A stretch of 64,000 nt of DNA from Marinobacter mangrovi. GTDB taxonomy: Bacteria; Pseudomonadota; Gammaproteobacteria; Pseudomonadales; Oleiphilaceae. Below are positions 33,306-42,400 of the stretch, piece by piece. Location: NCBI RefSeq assembly GCF_016798325.1, contig NZ_JAERVO010000004.1, positions 248,001-312,000 of the forward strand. The letters run 5' to 3'. The number at the start of each line of letters is the position of its first letter. Position 1 is the first letter of the stretch. The notes beneath the pieces were generated by a model. The model was not told the DNA's origin and did not search any database. It was given only the letters and a program-made list of their open reading frames with translations. A program made the translations under genes and the position numbers.

Positions 33306-34181
33306 TCAATGCCGCCGGGTATGCCGGTAGTCCCGCGGCGATACCCCCATTACCTTTTTGAATAGCCTTGAGAAATAGTAGCTGTCCTCGTAGCCCAGGC
33401 TGTCGCTGATCGACCGGAACGACAGGTCCGAGTTGTCCAGCAGCTGGCAGGCCCGTTCCACTTTCAGGTGCAGGAAGTGCTGGATCGGCGCCACGCCGGT
33501 CAGCGAGCGGTAGCGGGTGGCGAAGTGGGCCGGCGACAGGCCGGACAGTTCCGCCAGGTTTTCCAGGGTCAGGCGCTCATCCAGGTGTTCCTTCATGAAG
33601 CCGTGCAGGCTGTCCAGGTCCAGCGGCTGGCGGTGGGCCAGAGGTTCGGCGCACAGTGGAATGGCGGTCAGTAACTGCCTTAGCCGGTTGGCCGCGTGGA
33701 TCAGGCCCGACGGGCGAAAGCCGGTCTGTTGCACGGACAACAGACCGTTGAAATCCACCAATAGTCGCGGTTGCTGGCCCACGTGGCGGATCAGTGTTTG
33801 TCGGGAAAACCCCATGTGCTCGCAGAACGCGGCCGCGAGCGACCCCGCGAAATGCACCCAGTGCAGCGACCAGGGCTGGTCGGTGTCCGCGCTGTATCGG
33901 TGGGCGGCGCCCTTGGGCAACAGCAGCAGGTCGCCCGCGTGGATATGGTGGCTTTCGCCTTCCACATTCAGGTGCGCCAATCCGTCGGTGCAGTAGATCA
34001 GCAGGTGATCGTCATGATGCTGGCGATGCATGTGATGGCCCCGCGCCTGCCGGTAATGGCCGAAGGCGAGTGGATACAGGTCCTGGGTCAGCGGATGGGT
34101 GTCGAGCATCTGCACCATACGCGACGGCACCACATAGCGGATGCTGTCTGAGGGCAGCGGCCATTGTGACGTGCGGGTCAT
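33306..34181 (-). CDS. mmsR: AraC-family regulator, probable MmsR
   Basis: A 291-residue AraC/XylS regulator. An N-terminal cupin-like sensor (about 40-130; DGLAHLNVEGESHHIHAGDLLLLP) precedes a double-HTH DNA-binding domain (about 190-288; ENLAELSGLSPAHFATRYRS and FRSISDSLGYEDSYYFSRLF). It is divergent from mmsA with 174 nt between starts, the arrangement of MmsR and mmsAB in Pseudomonas, where MmsR activates valine catabolism. The symbol rests on that context and on family. Confidence 0.87.
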   Translation of the reverse strand: MTRTSQWPLPSDSIRYVVPSRMVQMLDTHPLTQDLYPLAFGHYRQARGHHMHRQHHDDHLLIYCTDGLAHLNVEGESHHIHAGDLLLLPKGAAHRYSADTDQPWSLHWVHFAGSLAAAFCEHMGFSRQTLIRHVGQQPRLLVDFNGLLSVQQTGFRPSGLIHAANRLRQLLTAIPLCAEPLAHRQPLDLDSLHGFMKEHLDERLTLENLAELSGLSPAHFATRYRSLTGVAPIQHFLHLKVERACQLLDNSDLSFRSISDSLGYEDSYYFSRLFKKVMGVSPRDYRHTRRH

Positions 34182-34355
34182 TCTCCGTCCTGGTTGTTGT
34201 TGTGAGTGTTTTCGAAAAATAATCCATCACGAGCGAAATTTAGTCAATCTAATCGTCTATCCCGCTGTGCTAGGATCATTTCAAAGTCGGTGCTGAAGCG
34301 GTTTGTGTCGCTTGAGTACCTCCTCCTTGCCGACAAGAACAACAGGGGAATCAGT

Positions 34356-35846
34356 ATGAAAAAAGTGCCACTTTTTATTGAGGGCGAGTTCTGCCAGAGC
34401 GCAACCAACGACTGGATTGATGTCACCAATCCCGCCACCAACGAAGTGATTGCCGAGGTGCCCTGCGCTACCGAAGACGAGATGCAGCGTGCCATCGCCA
34501 ACGCCGGCGAAGCCTTCAAGACCTGGAAGGAAACCCCGGTCTCCGAGCGGGCCCGCCTGATGATGCGCTACCAGGCCCTGCTGAAAGAGCACCATGACGA
34601 AATCGCCGAAATCCTGTCCCAGGAAACCGGCAAGACCTTCGAGGATGCCAAGGGCGACGTCTGGCGCGGCATCGAAGTCGTGGAGCACGCGGCCAACATC
34701 CCGTCCCTGATGATGGGCGAGACCGTCGAGAACGTGGCCCGCGAAATCGACACCTATTCCTACACCCAGCCGCTGGGTGTGTGTGCCGGCATCACCCCGT
34801 TCAACTTCCCGGCGATGATCCCGCTGTGGATGTTCCCGATGGCCATTGCTTCAGGCAACACGTTCATCCTGAAGCCTTCCGAGCAGGACCCGCTGACCCC
34901 GACCCGTCTGGCGGAACTGTTCGTCGAAGCGGGCGCGCCCAAAGGCGTCCTGCAAGTCATCCACGGCGCCAAGCCGCAGGTGGACAAGCTGCTGACCGAC
35001 CCGGCGATCAAGGCGGTGTCCTTCGTCGGTTCCGTCCCGGTCGGCCGATACATCTATGAGACCGGCACCAGGAACATGAAGCGTGTCCAGAGCTTCGCTG
35101 GCGCCAAGAACCACATGGTGATCCTGCCGGATGCGGACAAGGATCAGGTGATCAGTGCCCTGGTCGGTGCATCCGTCGGTGCCGCCGGTCAACGTTGCAT
35201 GGCGATTTCCGTGGCCGTGTTCGTGGGCGAGGCCCAGGAATGGATTCCGGATGTGAAGGAGGCCCTGGCGAAAGTGCGTCCGGGGGCCTGGAACGACTCG
35301 GGCGCCAGCTACGGTCCGGTTATCAGTGCCAAGGCCAAAGACCGGATCGAGCAACTGATCGGTCGCGGCGAAGAAGAGGGCGCACGCCTGCTGCTGGACG
35401 GTCGCGGCTGCACCGTCGACGGCCTGCCGGACGGCAACTGGGTCGGCCCGACGCTGTTCGCCGGTGTGAAGCCCGAGATGGACATCTACAAGGAAGAGAT
35501 CTTCGGCCCGGTCCTGAGCTGCATGGAAGTCGACAACCTGGGCGACGCCATCGAACTGATCAACAACAGCCCCTACGGCAACGGCACGTCGATCTTCACC
35601 AACTCCGGTGGCGCGGCCCGTCGCTTCCAGCATGAAATTGAAGTGGGTCAGGTCGGTATCAACATTCCCATTCCGGTGCCCCTGCCGTTCTTCTCCTTCA
35701 CCGGCTGGAAAGGCTCGTTCTACGGCGACCAGCACGCCTACGGCAAGCAGGCGGTGAAGTTCTACACCGAAACCAAGACCATCACGGCCCGCTGGTTCTC
35801 CAGCGACGCGGTGGCCGGACCGAACTTCTCCATCCGCATGCATTAA
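34356..35846 (+). CDS. mmsA: Methylmalonate-semialdehyde dehydrogenase (CoA-acylating)
   Basis: A 496-residue aldehyde dehydrogenase of the CoA-acylating MmsA/IolA branch. Catalytic C281 sits in [11 protein letters not shown], the form typical of this branch. [32 protein letters not shown] and the C-terminal [18 protein letters not shown] are further signatures. It converts methylmalonate semialdehyde to propionyl-CoA, the last step of distal valine degradation. I chose the ATG at 34356, with AGGGGAA upstream, over a frame opening at 34206. It heads the operon with isobutyryl-CoA oxidation genes. Confidence 0.96.
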   Translation: MKKVPLFIEGEFCQSATNDWIDVTNPATNEVIAEVPCATEDEMQRAIANAGEAFKTWKETPVSERARLMMRYQALLKEHHDEIAEILSQETGKTFEDAKGDVWRGIEVVEHAANIPSLMMGETVENVAREIDTYSYTQPLGVCAGITPFNFPAMIPLWMFPMAIASGNTFILKPSEQDPLTPTRLAELFVEAGAPKGVLQVIHGAKPQVDKLLTDPAIKAVSFVGSVPVGRYIYETGTRNMKRVQSFAGAKNHMVILPDADKDQVISALVGASVGAAGQRCMAISVAVFVGEAQEWIPDVKEALAKVRPGAWNDSGASYGPVISAKAKDRIEQLIGRGEEEGARLLLDGRGCTVDGLPDGNWVGPTLFAGVKPEMDIYKEEIFGPVLSCMEVDNLGDAIELINNSPYGNGTSIFTNSGGAARRFQHEIEVGQVGINIPIPVPLPFFSFTGWKGSFYGDQHAYGKQAVKFYTETKTITARWFSSDAVAGPNFSIRMH

Positions 35847-35858
35847 GGGTGGCCGGTT

Positions 35859-37025
35859 ATGGATTTCGCGCTGAACGAAGACCAACTGGCCTATCGTGAT
35901 GCCGCCAGGGCCTTCGCCGAGAAGGCCATGGCACCGCATGCGGCCGGCTGGGATATCGACCATACCTTCCCGCTGGAAGTGATCCGCGAGGCCGGGGAAC
36001 TCGGCTTCTGCGGCCTCTACACGCCGGAAGACTGCGGCGGCATGGGGCTGTCGCGGCTGGATACCTCGGTCATTGTCGAGGAGCTGGCGGCGGCCTGTCC
36101 GTCCACGGCGGCCTACATCACCATCCACAACATGGCCACCTGGATGGTGGCCTGTTTTGGGAGCGAGGCCATGAAGCAGGATGTGGCCCCGCGCATGGCC
36201 AGCGGTGAGTGGCTGGGCTCCTACTGCCTGACCGAACCCGGTGCCGGGTCTGATGCCGCTAACCTGCAGACCAAGGCGGCGCGCGAGGGCGACGGCTATC
36301 GGCTGACCGGCTCCAAGGTGTTTATCTCCGGGGCCGGCGCCACGCAAGTGCTGGTGGTGATGGCCCGCACCGGGGCGCCGGACAGCGGCGCCAAGGGCAT
36401 CTCCGCGTTCGTCGTCCCGGCGAACAGCGAGGGCATTCACTACGGCAAGTCGGAAGACAAGATGGGCTGGCACAGTCAGCCCACCCGTCAGGTCAGTTTC
36501 GACAACGTCTACGTGCCGCTGGAAAACCGGCTGGGTGAAGAGGGAGAGGGTTTCCGCTTCGCCATGAAAGGGCTGGACGGCGGCCGCCTGAACATCGCCA
36601 CCTGCTCGCTCGGCGGTGCCCAGGCCGCGTTGTCGCTCACGCGGGACTACATGCACGAACGCAGCCAGTTCGGCCGTCACTTGGCCGATTTCCAGGCGTT
36701 GCAGTTCAAACTGGCGGATATGGCCACCGATCTGGTGGCGTCCCGGCAGATGGTGCGGCTGGCGGCCTGGAAGCTGGATCACGGCGATGCCGAGGCCACA
36801 CTGCACTGCGCCATGGCCAAGCGGTTCGCCACTGACGCCTGCTTCGAGGTCTGCAACCAGGCCCTGCAACTGCATGGGGGCTACGGCTACATCCGCGAAT
36901 ACCCGCTCGAGCGCTACGTGCGCGACCTGCGGGTGCACCAGATCCTGGAAGGCACCAACGAAATCATGCGACTGATCGTCGCCCGCCGGGTGCTCGAGTC
37001 CGGCGTCGTCGAAGCGATTCAATAA
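35859..37025 (+). CDS. Isobutyryl-CoA dehydrogenase-like acyl-CoA dehydrogenase
   Basis: A 388-residue FAD acyl-CoA dehydrogenase. YCLTEPGAGSDAANLQTKA marks the FAD/substrate region, and E364 in HQILEGTNEIMRL is the usual catalytic base. HERSQFGRHLADFQALQFKLADM and LQLHGGYGYIREYPLERYVRD are conserved. The operon context (mmsA before it, enoyl-CoA hydratase and hydroxyisobutyryl-CoA hydrolase after it) points to isobutyryl-CoA as substrate, giving methacrylyl-CoA. It starts 12 nt after mmsA. Contrast with the dehydrogenase at 3764, which has Asp at the catalytic position. Confidence 0.93.
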   Translation: MDFALNEDQLAYRDAARAFAEKAMAPHAAGWDIDHTFPLEVIREAGELGFCGLYTPEDCGGMGLSRLDTSVIVEELAAACPSTAAYITIHNMATWMVACFGSEAMKQDVAPRMASGEWLGSYCLTEPGAGSDAANLQTKAAREGDGYRLTGSKVFISGAGATQVLVVMARTGAPDSGAKGISAFVVPANSEGIHYGKSEDKMGWHSQPTRQVSFDNVYVPLENRLGEEGEGFRFAMKGLDGGRLNIATCSLGGAQAALSLTRDYMHERSQFGRHLADFQALQFKLADMATDLVASRQMVRLAAWKLDHGDAEATLHCAMAKRFATDACFEVCNQALQLHGGYGYIREYPLERYVRDLRVHQILEGTNEIMRLIVARRVLESGVVEAIQ

Positions 37026-37038
37026 GGAGAACACGGTA

Positions 37039-37818
37039 ATGAGCGATCTGATCCAGCTCGAAAATCGCGGGCATGTAGCCATCCTGACCATCAACAACCC
37101 ACCGGCGAATACCTGGACCGAAGAGTCCCTGGGTGCCCTGGCAGAGACGATTGAGGCCCTGAACGCCGACCGCAATATCTTTGCCCTGGTGGTGACCGGG
37201 CAGGGCGAGAAATTCTTCTCCGCCGGCGCCGACTTGAAAACCTTTGCCGACGGGGACGAAGGCCGTGCCAACCGCATGGCCCAGGCATTCGGCCACGCCT
37301 TTGCGACCCTGAGCCGGTTCCGTGGCGTGTCGATTGCGGCGGTGAACGGTTACGCCATGGGCGGTGGCCTGGAATGCGCCATGGCCTGCGATATCCGTAT
37401 TGCCGAGGAACACGCCCAGATGGCCCTGCCGGAAGCGGGTGTTGGCCTGCTGCCCTGCGCCGGCGGCACCCAGAACCTGCCCTGGCTGGTGGGCGAGGGT
37501 TGGGCCAAGCGCATGATCCTGTGCGGCGAACGTGTGAAGGCGGATAAGGCCCTGGACATCGGTCTGGTGGAAGAAGTGGTGCCGACCGGGCAGTCGCTGG
37601 ATAAGGCCATCGAGCTGGCGGAGATGGCGTGCAAGCAGAGCCCGTCGTCCATCGCCCGTTGCAAATCGCTGGTGATGAGCGCCCGGGACGGCCGGTCCCA
37701 CGACGACGGTTGGCGCATGGAGCGCGAGCTGTTCGTGGAACTGTTCGCCACCGAAGACCAGCGTGAGGGCGTCAACGCCTTCCTGGAAAAACGCACACCC
37801 GAATGGAAGAACCGGTAA
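37039..37818 (+). CDS. Enoyl-CoA hydratase (methacrylyl-CoA step)
   Basis: A 259-residue crotonase-superfamily protein. The oxyanion-hole segment FSAGADLKTFADGD (about residues 54-67) and GYAMGGGLECAMACDIRI (about 103-120) are present, as is the active-site region MALPEAGVGLLPCAGGTQNLP. The residue usually Glu for water addition is present in PEAGVG. Spacing is 13 nt after the acyl-CoA dehydrogenase, with AAGGAGA upstream. In the valine pathway it would hydrate methacrylyl-CoA to 3-hydroxyisobutyryl-CoA. Confidence 0.92.
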   Translation: MSDLIQLENRGHVAILTINNPPANTWTEESLGALAETIEALNADRNIFALVVTGQGEKFFSAGADLKTFADGDEGRANRMAQAFGHAFATLSRFRGVSIAAVNGYAMGGGLECAMACDIRIAEEHAQMALPEAGVGLLPCAGGTQNLPWLVGEGWAKRMILCGERVKADKALDIGLVEEVVPTGQSLDKAIELAEMACKQSPSSIARCKSLVMSARDGRSHDDGWRMERELFVELFATEDQREGVNAFLEKRTPEWKNR

Positions 37819-37832
37819 CGGTTGGAGTCAGC

Positions 37833-38906
37833 ATGTCAGAACAAGCCATCCTCTTTGACGAGAAGGCGGCCGCCGGTGGCAAGCGTATCGGCGTGGCCAC
37901 CCTGAATCAGCCCAAGGCGCTGAATTCCCTGTCCCTGCCCATGATTCGGGCGCTGGAAGACCAGCTCGACCAGTGGGCCAAGGACGACGGGATTGCCGCC
38001 GTCTGGCTGGAAGGCGCCGGCGACAAGGCATTCTGCGCCGGCGGTGACATCGTCGCCCTGTATCGCTCCATGACCGAAGGCGCGTCTGGCCCGGACGAGG
38101 GCGTTGAGTTCTTCACCGAGGAGTATGCGCTGGACTATCAGATCCACACGTACCCCAAACCGGTTGTGGCCTGGGGTCATGGCTTTGTCATGGGCGGCGG
38201 TGTCGGCCTGCTGGCGGGGGCGTCGCATCGCGTCGTGACCGAGCAGTCGCGGGTGGCCATGCCGGAAGTGACGATCGGTCTGTATCCGGACGTCGGCGCC
38301 AGCTGGTTCCTGAATCACATGCCGGGTCATTTGGGGCTGTTCATTGGCCTGACTGGCGTCCACCTGAACGCGGCGGACGCCTGCTTTCTGGGGATGGCGG
38401 ATCGGCGGATCGCCCACGATCACAAGGACGCGGTACTCGAAGCACTGGCGCAGTCGGAACAGCTGCCGGAATCCGCCGAAACGGCGGTGAACAGCGTGCT
38501 GCGTACCTTTGAAAGGGAATCCGTCGCGGTCATGCCGACGTCCGCCGTGCGCGAACGGCTGGACGCGATCAATACCCTGATGGACGCGGACGATCTGGTC
38601 ACCCAGGTGCGGCGCATTGCGGACTATGACGGTGACGATGTCTGGCTCCAGAAGGCCGCGAAAGTCGCGAAGACCGGCTCGCCTACGACCATGGCGATCC
38701 TGGAGCGTCAGTTGCAGGAGACCCGGCTGGATGGGCTCAAGGCAGTGTTCGACAAAGAGCTGAAGCTGTCGACCCGCTGCCTTGAGAAGGGCGAGTTTGC
38801 CGAGGGCATCCGGGCCTTGTTGATCGACAAGGACAAGCAGCCCCGCTGGCGGTATCCATCGCTGGAGAGCATGGATCCGGCGTGGGTAGAGAGTTTTTTC
38901 GAGTAG
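37833..38906 (+). CDS. 3-hydroxyisobutyryl-CoA hydrolase
   Basis: A 357-residue crotonase-superfamily thioesterase of the HIBCH type, longer than hydratases. Seen: FCAGGDIVALYRSM, GFVMGGGVGLLAGASHRVVTE, AMPEVTIGLYPDVGASWFLNH and the C-terminal FAEGIRALLIDKDKQPRW, all HIBCH hallmarks. It releases free 3-hydroxyisobutyrate so that MmsB can oxidise it. ATG at 37833 has GGAG 5 nt upstream; it begins 14 nt after the hydratase stop. The next pathway gene, mmsB, is 330 nt away across repeat sequences. Confidence 0.94.
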   Translation: MSEQAILFDEKAAAGGKRIGVATLNQPKALNSLSLPMIRALEDQLDQWAKDDGIAAVWLEGAGDKAFCAGGDIVALYRSMTEGASGPDEGVEFFTEEYALDYQIHTYPKPVVAWGHGFVMGGGVGLLAGASHRVVTEQSRVAMPEVTIGLYPDVGASWFLNHMPGHLGLFIGLTGVHLNAADACFLGMADRRIAHDHKDAVLEALAQSEQLPESAETAVNSVLRTFERESVAVMPTSAVRERLDAINTLMDADDLVTQVRRIADYDGDDVWLQKAAKVAKTGSPTTMAILERQLQETRLDGLKAVFDKELKLSTRCLEKGEFAEGIRALLIDKDKQPRWRYPSLESMDPAWVESFFE

Positions 38907-38932
38907 CACCGCGACGGTGGTGGAGCGTGATC

Positions 38933-39164
38933 GGGCGCCTGCGGCGCCTCAGAAGCTGAAGCATCTGCTACATGCTCGAGATAGCTGGGCAATGTAGCCG
39001 ACGCTTTAGAGGGTGTTGCAAAAGCGTCGCGAGCGATAGCCAAACAAGGCGAAAATCAACGAAAGAGCGCAGTTTACGGGTTGTAAATGAGCATCTTGAG
39101 GCGATTTTCAACGCCGTATGGCTGAGCGCAGTAGCTTTTACAACACCCTCTTTAGCTTCGGAGC
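38933..39164 (+). repeat. Dispersed palindromic repeat, copy split by an insertion
   Basis: The element occupies 38933-39009 and resumes at 39156-39164, with 39010-39155 inserted. Left arm 38952-38972; right arm starts at 38993 and is cut after 17 of 21 nt. Rejoined, it is 86 nt and matches the intact copy at 25608-25693 (other strand) at about 75 positions. The side palindrome GGCGCC-TGC-GGCGCC corresponds to GGCACC-TGC-GGTGCC in the other copy, a compensatory pair change. Confidence 0.75.
39010..39149. mobile_element. 140-bp MITE-like element with target duplication
   Basis: Terminal inverted repeats are AGGGTGTTGCAAAAGC (39010-39025) and GCTTTTACAACACCCT (39134-39149), 15 of 16 matching. 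The flanks are a 6-bp direct repeat, CTTTAG (39004-39009 and 39150-39155). The interior is also largely palindromic (GGCGAAAATC near 39048 with GATTTTC near 39103). There is no transposase, so it would be moved in trans; the termini look like an IS5-type family to me, but that is a guess. The intact repeat copy at 25.6 kb gives the empty site with a single CTTCAG, which confirms insertion. Confidence 0.85.
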
Positions 39165-39236
39165 TGCCCGCAGGGCGGCCGGGACGTCGACCACCCAACG
39201 GGCGATTCCCGAACAAAAACAACAGGAGAACGAAAC

Positions 39237-40127
39237 ATGGCCAACATCACCTTTATCGGATTGGGCAACATGGGCGGCCCCATGGCCCACAACCTCATCA
39301 AGGCCGGGCACGCCGTCACGGTCTTCGATCTTTCTGCCGATGCGGTCAAGGCTTTGGTGGACGACGGTGCCCGCACCGCCGATACTGTCCATGCCGCCGC
39401 CGAGGGCGCGGAAGTTCTGATCACCATGCTGCCGGCCGGTGAGCATGTGGAAGCGGTCTACCTCGGCGACGAAGGACTGCTCAACACCCTGACGTCGTCC
39501 ACGCTGGTCATCGATTCCTCCACCAACGCGCCGGAAACCGCCCGGGGCGTCGCCGAGAAGGCCACCGAGAAGGGCATCGCGTTTCTGGATGCACCGGTCT
39601 CAGGCGGTGTGGGTGGCGCCAAGGCGGGCACGTTGACGTTCATCTGCGGTGGCGAAGACGCGGCGTTCGATCGGGCCAAGCCGGTTCTCGAGGGCATGGG
39701 CAAGAACATCTTCCACGCCGGACCCCACGGCGCCGGGCAGGTGGCCAAGATCTGCAACAACATGCTGCTGGCGATCCTGATGAACGGCACCTGCGAGGCG
39801 CTGGCACTGGGCGTGAAGAATGGCCTGGATCCGGCGGTCCTGTCCGAGATCATGCGCCAGAGTTCCGGCGGCAACTGGGCGCTGAATGTCTACAACCCCT
39901 GGCCGGGAGTGATGGAGGGCGTGCCGGCCTCCAACGACTATCAGGGTGGCTTCCTGGTGGACCTGATGAACAAGGATCTGGGGCTGGCGTTCGACAATGC
40001 CGTGAAAAACAAGGCACCGATTCCGATGGGATCACTGGCCCGCAACCTGTACGCGCTGCATGGCCAGCAGGGCAATGGTCGCCTGGACTTCTCCAGCATC
40101 CAGCGCTTCTATCGCGGCAAAGAATAA
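39237..40127 (+). CDS. mmsB: 3-hydroxyisobutyrate dehydrogenase
   Basis: A 296-residue beta-hydroxyacid dehydrogenase. N-terminal Rossmann motif GLGNMGGPMAHNL (8-20), substrate loop FLDAPVSGGVGGAKAGTL, and catalytic K171 in GQVAKICNNMLLA. GLDPAVLSEIMRQSSGGNWAL fits the MmsB branch rather than tartronate semialdehyde reductase. It oxidises 3-hydroxyisobutyrate to methylmalonate semialdehyde with NAD, the substrate of MmsA. AGGAGA precedes the ATG. It is separated from the rest of the operon by repeat DNA. Confidence 0.95.
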   Translation: MANITFIGLGNMGGPMAHNLIKAGHAVTVFDLSADAVKALVDDGARTADTVHAAAEGAEVLITMLPAGEHVEAVYLGDEGLLNTLTSSTLVIDSSTNAPETARGVAEKATEKGIAFLDAPVSGGVGGAKAGTLTFICGGEDAAFDRAKPVLEGMGKNIFHAGPHGAGQVAKICNNMLLAILMNGTCEALALGVKNGLDPAVLSEIMRQSSGGNWALNVYNPWPGVMEGVPASNDYQGGFLVDLMNKDLGLAFDNAVKNKAPIPMGSLARNLYALHGQQGNGRLDFSSIQRFYRGKE

Positions 40128-40237
40128 GTGTCGCGACGTGACCACCGCGTCATCCGCATGGATTCGCGGTGGTCGACTCCGCTAGACTGTGGCGACAAAA
40201 ACAGACGGCACCGCAGCCCACAAGGAGTTCCCCCTGC

Positions 40238-41365
40238 ATGACCGACGAGTCCCGACAGTCCGGTTCCGATAACGAAGACAACGACGTCACACCCGACACG
40301 CGCACCCTCGCCGGACTGACCATCCCGAACAACCTGGCGACGCCCATCTACGGTCTGTTCACGCTCGGGATTCTCTACACGCTCTACGTTGCCCACCAGA
40401 TCATCCTGCCGATTACACTGGCGATACTCGCCAGCCTGCTGATGGCGCCAGCCGTGCGGGGCGCCCGCAAGCGCTGGAGGGTACCTCGCGGCGTGACGGC
40501 CCTGGTACTGATCCTGGGGCTTTTGGCCGGTATGGCCGGCGTAGGCTGGGCGGTGTCGTCACCCATCATGGAATGGGTCGAGAAAGCCCCGGAAGGTATG
40601 TCGCGACTGCTGGTGGGTGGCAAGGGCATCACCACGAGCCTGGAACGCGTTACGGAATCGGCCCGAAAGGTCGAAAAGAAAATGGAAGAGCTGTCCAAGG
40701 GGGATGAGCCCACCAAGGTGGTGGTGCAGTCCAACTCCTGGCAGCAGACGATGTTCACCAAGTTGCGCAACGGGGCGACCGGCCTGGCCCTGGCTCTGGC
40801 ACTCAGTTACTTCCTGCTGGTCAGTGGTGACAGCCTGATCCGCAACTTCGTGCGCCAGCTTCCCAGGGGGGACCGGCGCATGGTGCTGCGGGTGGTGCGG
40901 GATTCCCAATCCCAGATTGCCCAATATTTGATGGTGATCAGCGCCAGTAACCTGTTGGTGGGTGTCCTGACCGGGTTGATGTGCTGGGCCGTGGGATTGC
41001 CTTCGCCGGTCGTTTGGGGGCTGATTGCGGGGCTGGCCCGATTCGTTCCCTACCTGGGCGTGATCGGCACGGTGGGCCTGCTGGCGGTGATCTCGCTGAC
41101 CACGCTGGACCAGCTTTGGATGATGATGATCGCGCCCGTGGGCTATCTGGCCCTGACCTCGGTGGTGGGATTTTTCCTGGAGCCCTATATCCACGGTTTC
41201 CGGATGTCCATCAATCCCGTGGTGATCTTCCTGTCGATTTTTTTCTGGGGCTGGCTGTGGGGCGCGATCGGCGTCGTGATGGCCGTGCCGCTGATGACCG
41301 TCCTGCAGGTGGTGTTGAAGCAGATCCCCAGGCTGCGTCCGGTCTACCGCGTCATTGCCCGTTAG
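40238..41365 (+). CDS. AI-2E-family (PerM/YdiK-like) membrane transporter
   Basis: A 375-residue membrane protein of the AI-2E transporter family. Two early spans (about 35-80) and a third at 90-110 precede an extramembrane coiled segment (about 115-175, ITTSLERVTESARKVEKKMEEL). The C-terminal block holds the family signature GLIAGLARFVPYLGVIGTVG and a final FFLEPYIHG...SINPVVIFLSIFFWGWLWG. Family members export small molecules or act as ion antiporters; the name does not prove AI-2 transport. ATG at 40238 has AAGGAG about 11 nt upstream. Confidence 0.88.
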   Translation: MTDESRQSGSDNEDNDVTPDTRTLAGLTIPNNLATPIYGLFTLGILYTLYVAHQIILPITLAILASLLMAPAVRGARKRWRVPRGVTALVLILGLLAGMAGVGWAVSSPIMEWVEKAPEGMSRLLVGGKGITTSLERVTESARKVEKKMEELSKGDEPTKVVVQSNSWQQTMFTKLRNGATGLALALALSYFLLVSGDSLIRNFVRQLPRGDRRMVLRVVRDSQSQIAQYLMVISASNLLVGVLTGLMCWAVGLPSPVVWGLIAGLARFVPYLGVIGTVGLLAVISLTTLDQLWMMMIAPVGYLALTSVVGFFLEPYIHGFRMSINPVVIFLSIFFWGWLWGAIGVVMAVPLMTVLQVVLKQIPRLRPVYRVIAR

Positions 41366-41380
41366 CGGCATGATCTTGCC

Positions 41381-41401
41381 GCCCGGGCGTCAGCCCCGGG
41401 C
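41381..41401. terminator. Hairpin between convergent genes
   Basis: GCCCGGG (41381-41387) pairs with CCCGGGC (41395-41401). It lies just after the AI-2E gene stop and overlaps the last codons of the convergent gene ending at 41390. No T-tract. Probable shared transcription end, not certain. Confidence 0.4.
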
Positions 41402-41989
41402 CGTCCTGTCCGACGAACCGCCGGTCACCATATCGGTGGCGTATTCCACCTGTTCTTCGCCGGTTGCGGCTTCAAAACCGATGCTACCCAGGGCCGACAG
41501 GGCGCCGAGCGCGCCGCCATAGAGCGTGCAGCCCGCGACCTGCGAGGCGTAGCCAATCTCGTCACCCGTCAGTTCCCGGTAGTAGGTGCCGACGATGGGA
41601 ATGTGCTGCAGCGGATTCACGATATCCACCAGATCGCCAGCGGACAGGCTATCGCCGTCTTCGAAGAGGCCGCGGTCGCTCTTGCTGGTGACGGTGCCGG
41701 TTGAGACGTCGGCATCGGCAGAGTCGCTGTCTGTGGTCGTCCCGGCCGCGGTCTCCGTGGTTGCTGCGGGCAGCACTGAGCCCAGGCTGTCCGCCACGGA
41801 GGCACCCAGGGCATTGGCCGCCAGGCTGCCGACAGTCTGTGTGGTCTGGGCGGTATTGTCGCTGCCGGAGGCAGACATCGCCTGGGCGAACAGTTGGTCG
41901 AACGCGCCGGAGTCGGTGGCGCCGGTGGTATCCGACTGCGTACTGGCGTTACTGCTGGTGGGGCCGGAAAAAATACTGCTGATGTCCAT
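41390..41989 (-). CDS. Ser/Thr-rich protein of unknown function with a conserved C-terminal motif
   Basis: A 199-residue protein. Residues 1-110 are low-complexity and rich in Ser, Thr, Ala and Asp (disordered-looking). The C-terminal part has DIVNPLQHIPIVGTYYRELTGDEIG (about 121-145), followed by a Gly/Ala-rich hydrophobic hairpin-like stretch (TLYGGALGALSALGSIGFEAATG). I recall this NPLQHIP...YRELTGDEI pattern in short proteobacterial proteins of unknown function. No signal peptide is visible. TGGAG precedes the ATG. It may be an envelope or flagellum-associated peptide, but nothing here proves that. Confidence 0.7.
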   Translation of the reverse strand: MDISSIFSGPTSSNASTQSDTTGATDSGAFDQLFAQAMSASGSDNTAQTTQTVGSLAANALGASVADSLGSVLPAATTETAAGTTTDSDSADADVSTGTVTSKSDRGLFEDGDSLSAGDLVDIVNPLQHIPIVGTYYRELTGDEIGYASQVAGCTLYGGALGALSALGSIGFEAATGEEQVEYATDMVTGGSSDRTARG

Positions 41990-42400
41990 GGCGGCTCCAG
42001 AATCCCGGTGAACCGGGTGAATGAAATCCGTACCGGCGGCAAACGTTGGCGGTACGACGGCGATTTACAGCGTGCAATGCAGGATTCAGGCCACGGCCTG
42101 GTTCCGGTTTTATCTGCATCATCAGACCTTTGGATTGGCATCGCCCCCTATACCCTTGGCAGAAAAATAACCTAACCTGACAGGGAGCCTTGTCCGCTCT
42201 GGTGGCGCGACTATCGAGCGGCCAGCGTCTGTTCATGGGCATTGCGAGTGCGGATCTGATTGGGAGTCCCGGAAGAGCTCGGAATGGCCCTGAGTTTCAA
42301 GGCCTTGCCGGCGTGCAATCAACGGGCATGCCCGTTCGGCTATGACATGTGAAAGCGGATGGTCATTTTCGACCGCCCGCGGATAAAGTGGGAGCGACCT
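41990..42400. other. Divergent intergenic region
   Basis: 411 nt between the Ser/Thr-rich gene and the proline-racemase homologue. Near the left end are two hairpins in the leader of the minus-strand gene: CCCGGT/ACCGGG (42004-42017) and CGTACCG/CGGTACG (about 42029-42056). The rest shows no gene, RNA or repeat I can support; the promoters of both genes must lie here. Confidence 0.5.

Larger units (their letters stand above)
38907..39236. other. Repeat-filled gap inside the valine operon
   Basis: 330 nt between the hydrolase gene and mmsB. About 38933-39164 is a dispersed palindromic repeat interrupted by a MITE-like insertion; the remaining 70 nt carry the mmsB ribosome site (AGGAGA). There is no gene. 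The palindromes could terminate the upstream transcript, in which case mmsB needs its own promoter. Confidence 0.7.

Noticed and set aside
34851-37277. An 808-codon open frame antisense to mmsA and its neighbours
   Set aside because: Same reason: the plus-strand genes carry clear catalytic motifs, while the antisense protein is low in recognisable features.
39010-39149. A complete insertion sequence in the valine operon
   Set aside because: The insert is only 140 bp with no transposase frame; it can only be a MITE-like non-autonomous element.
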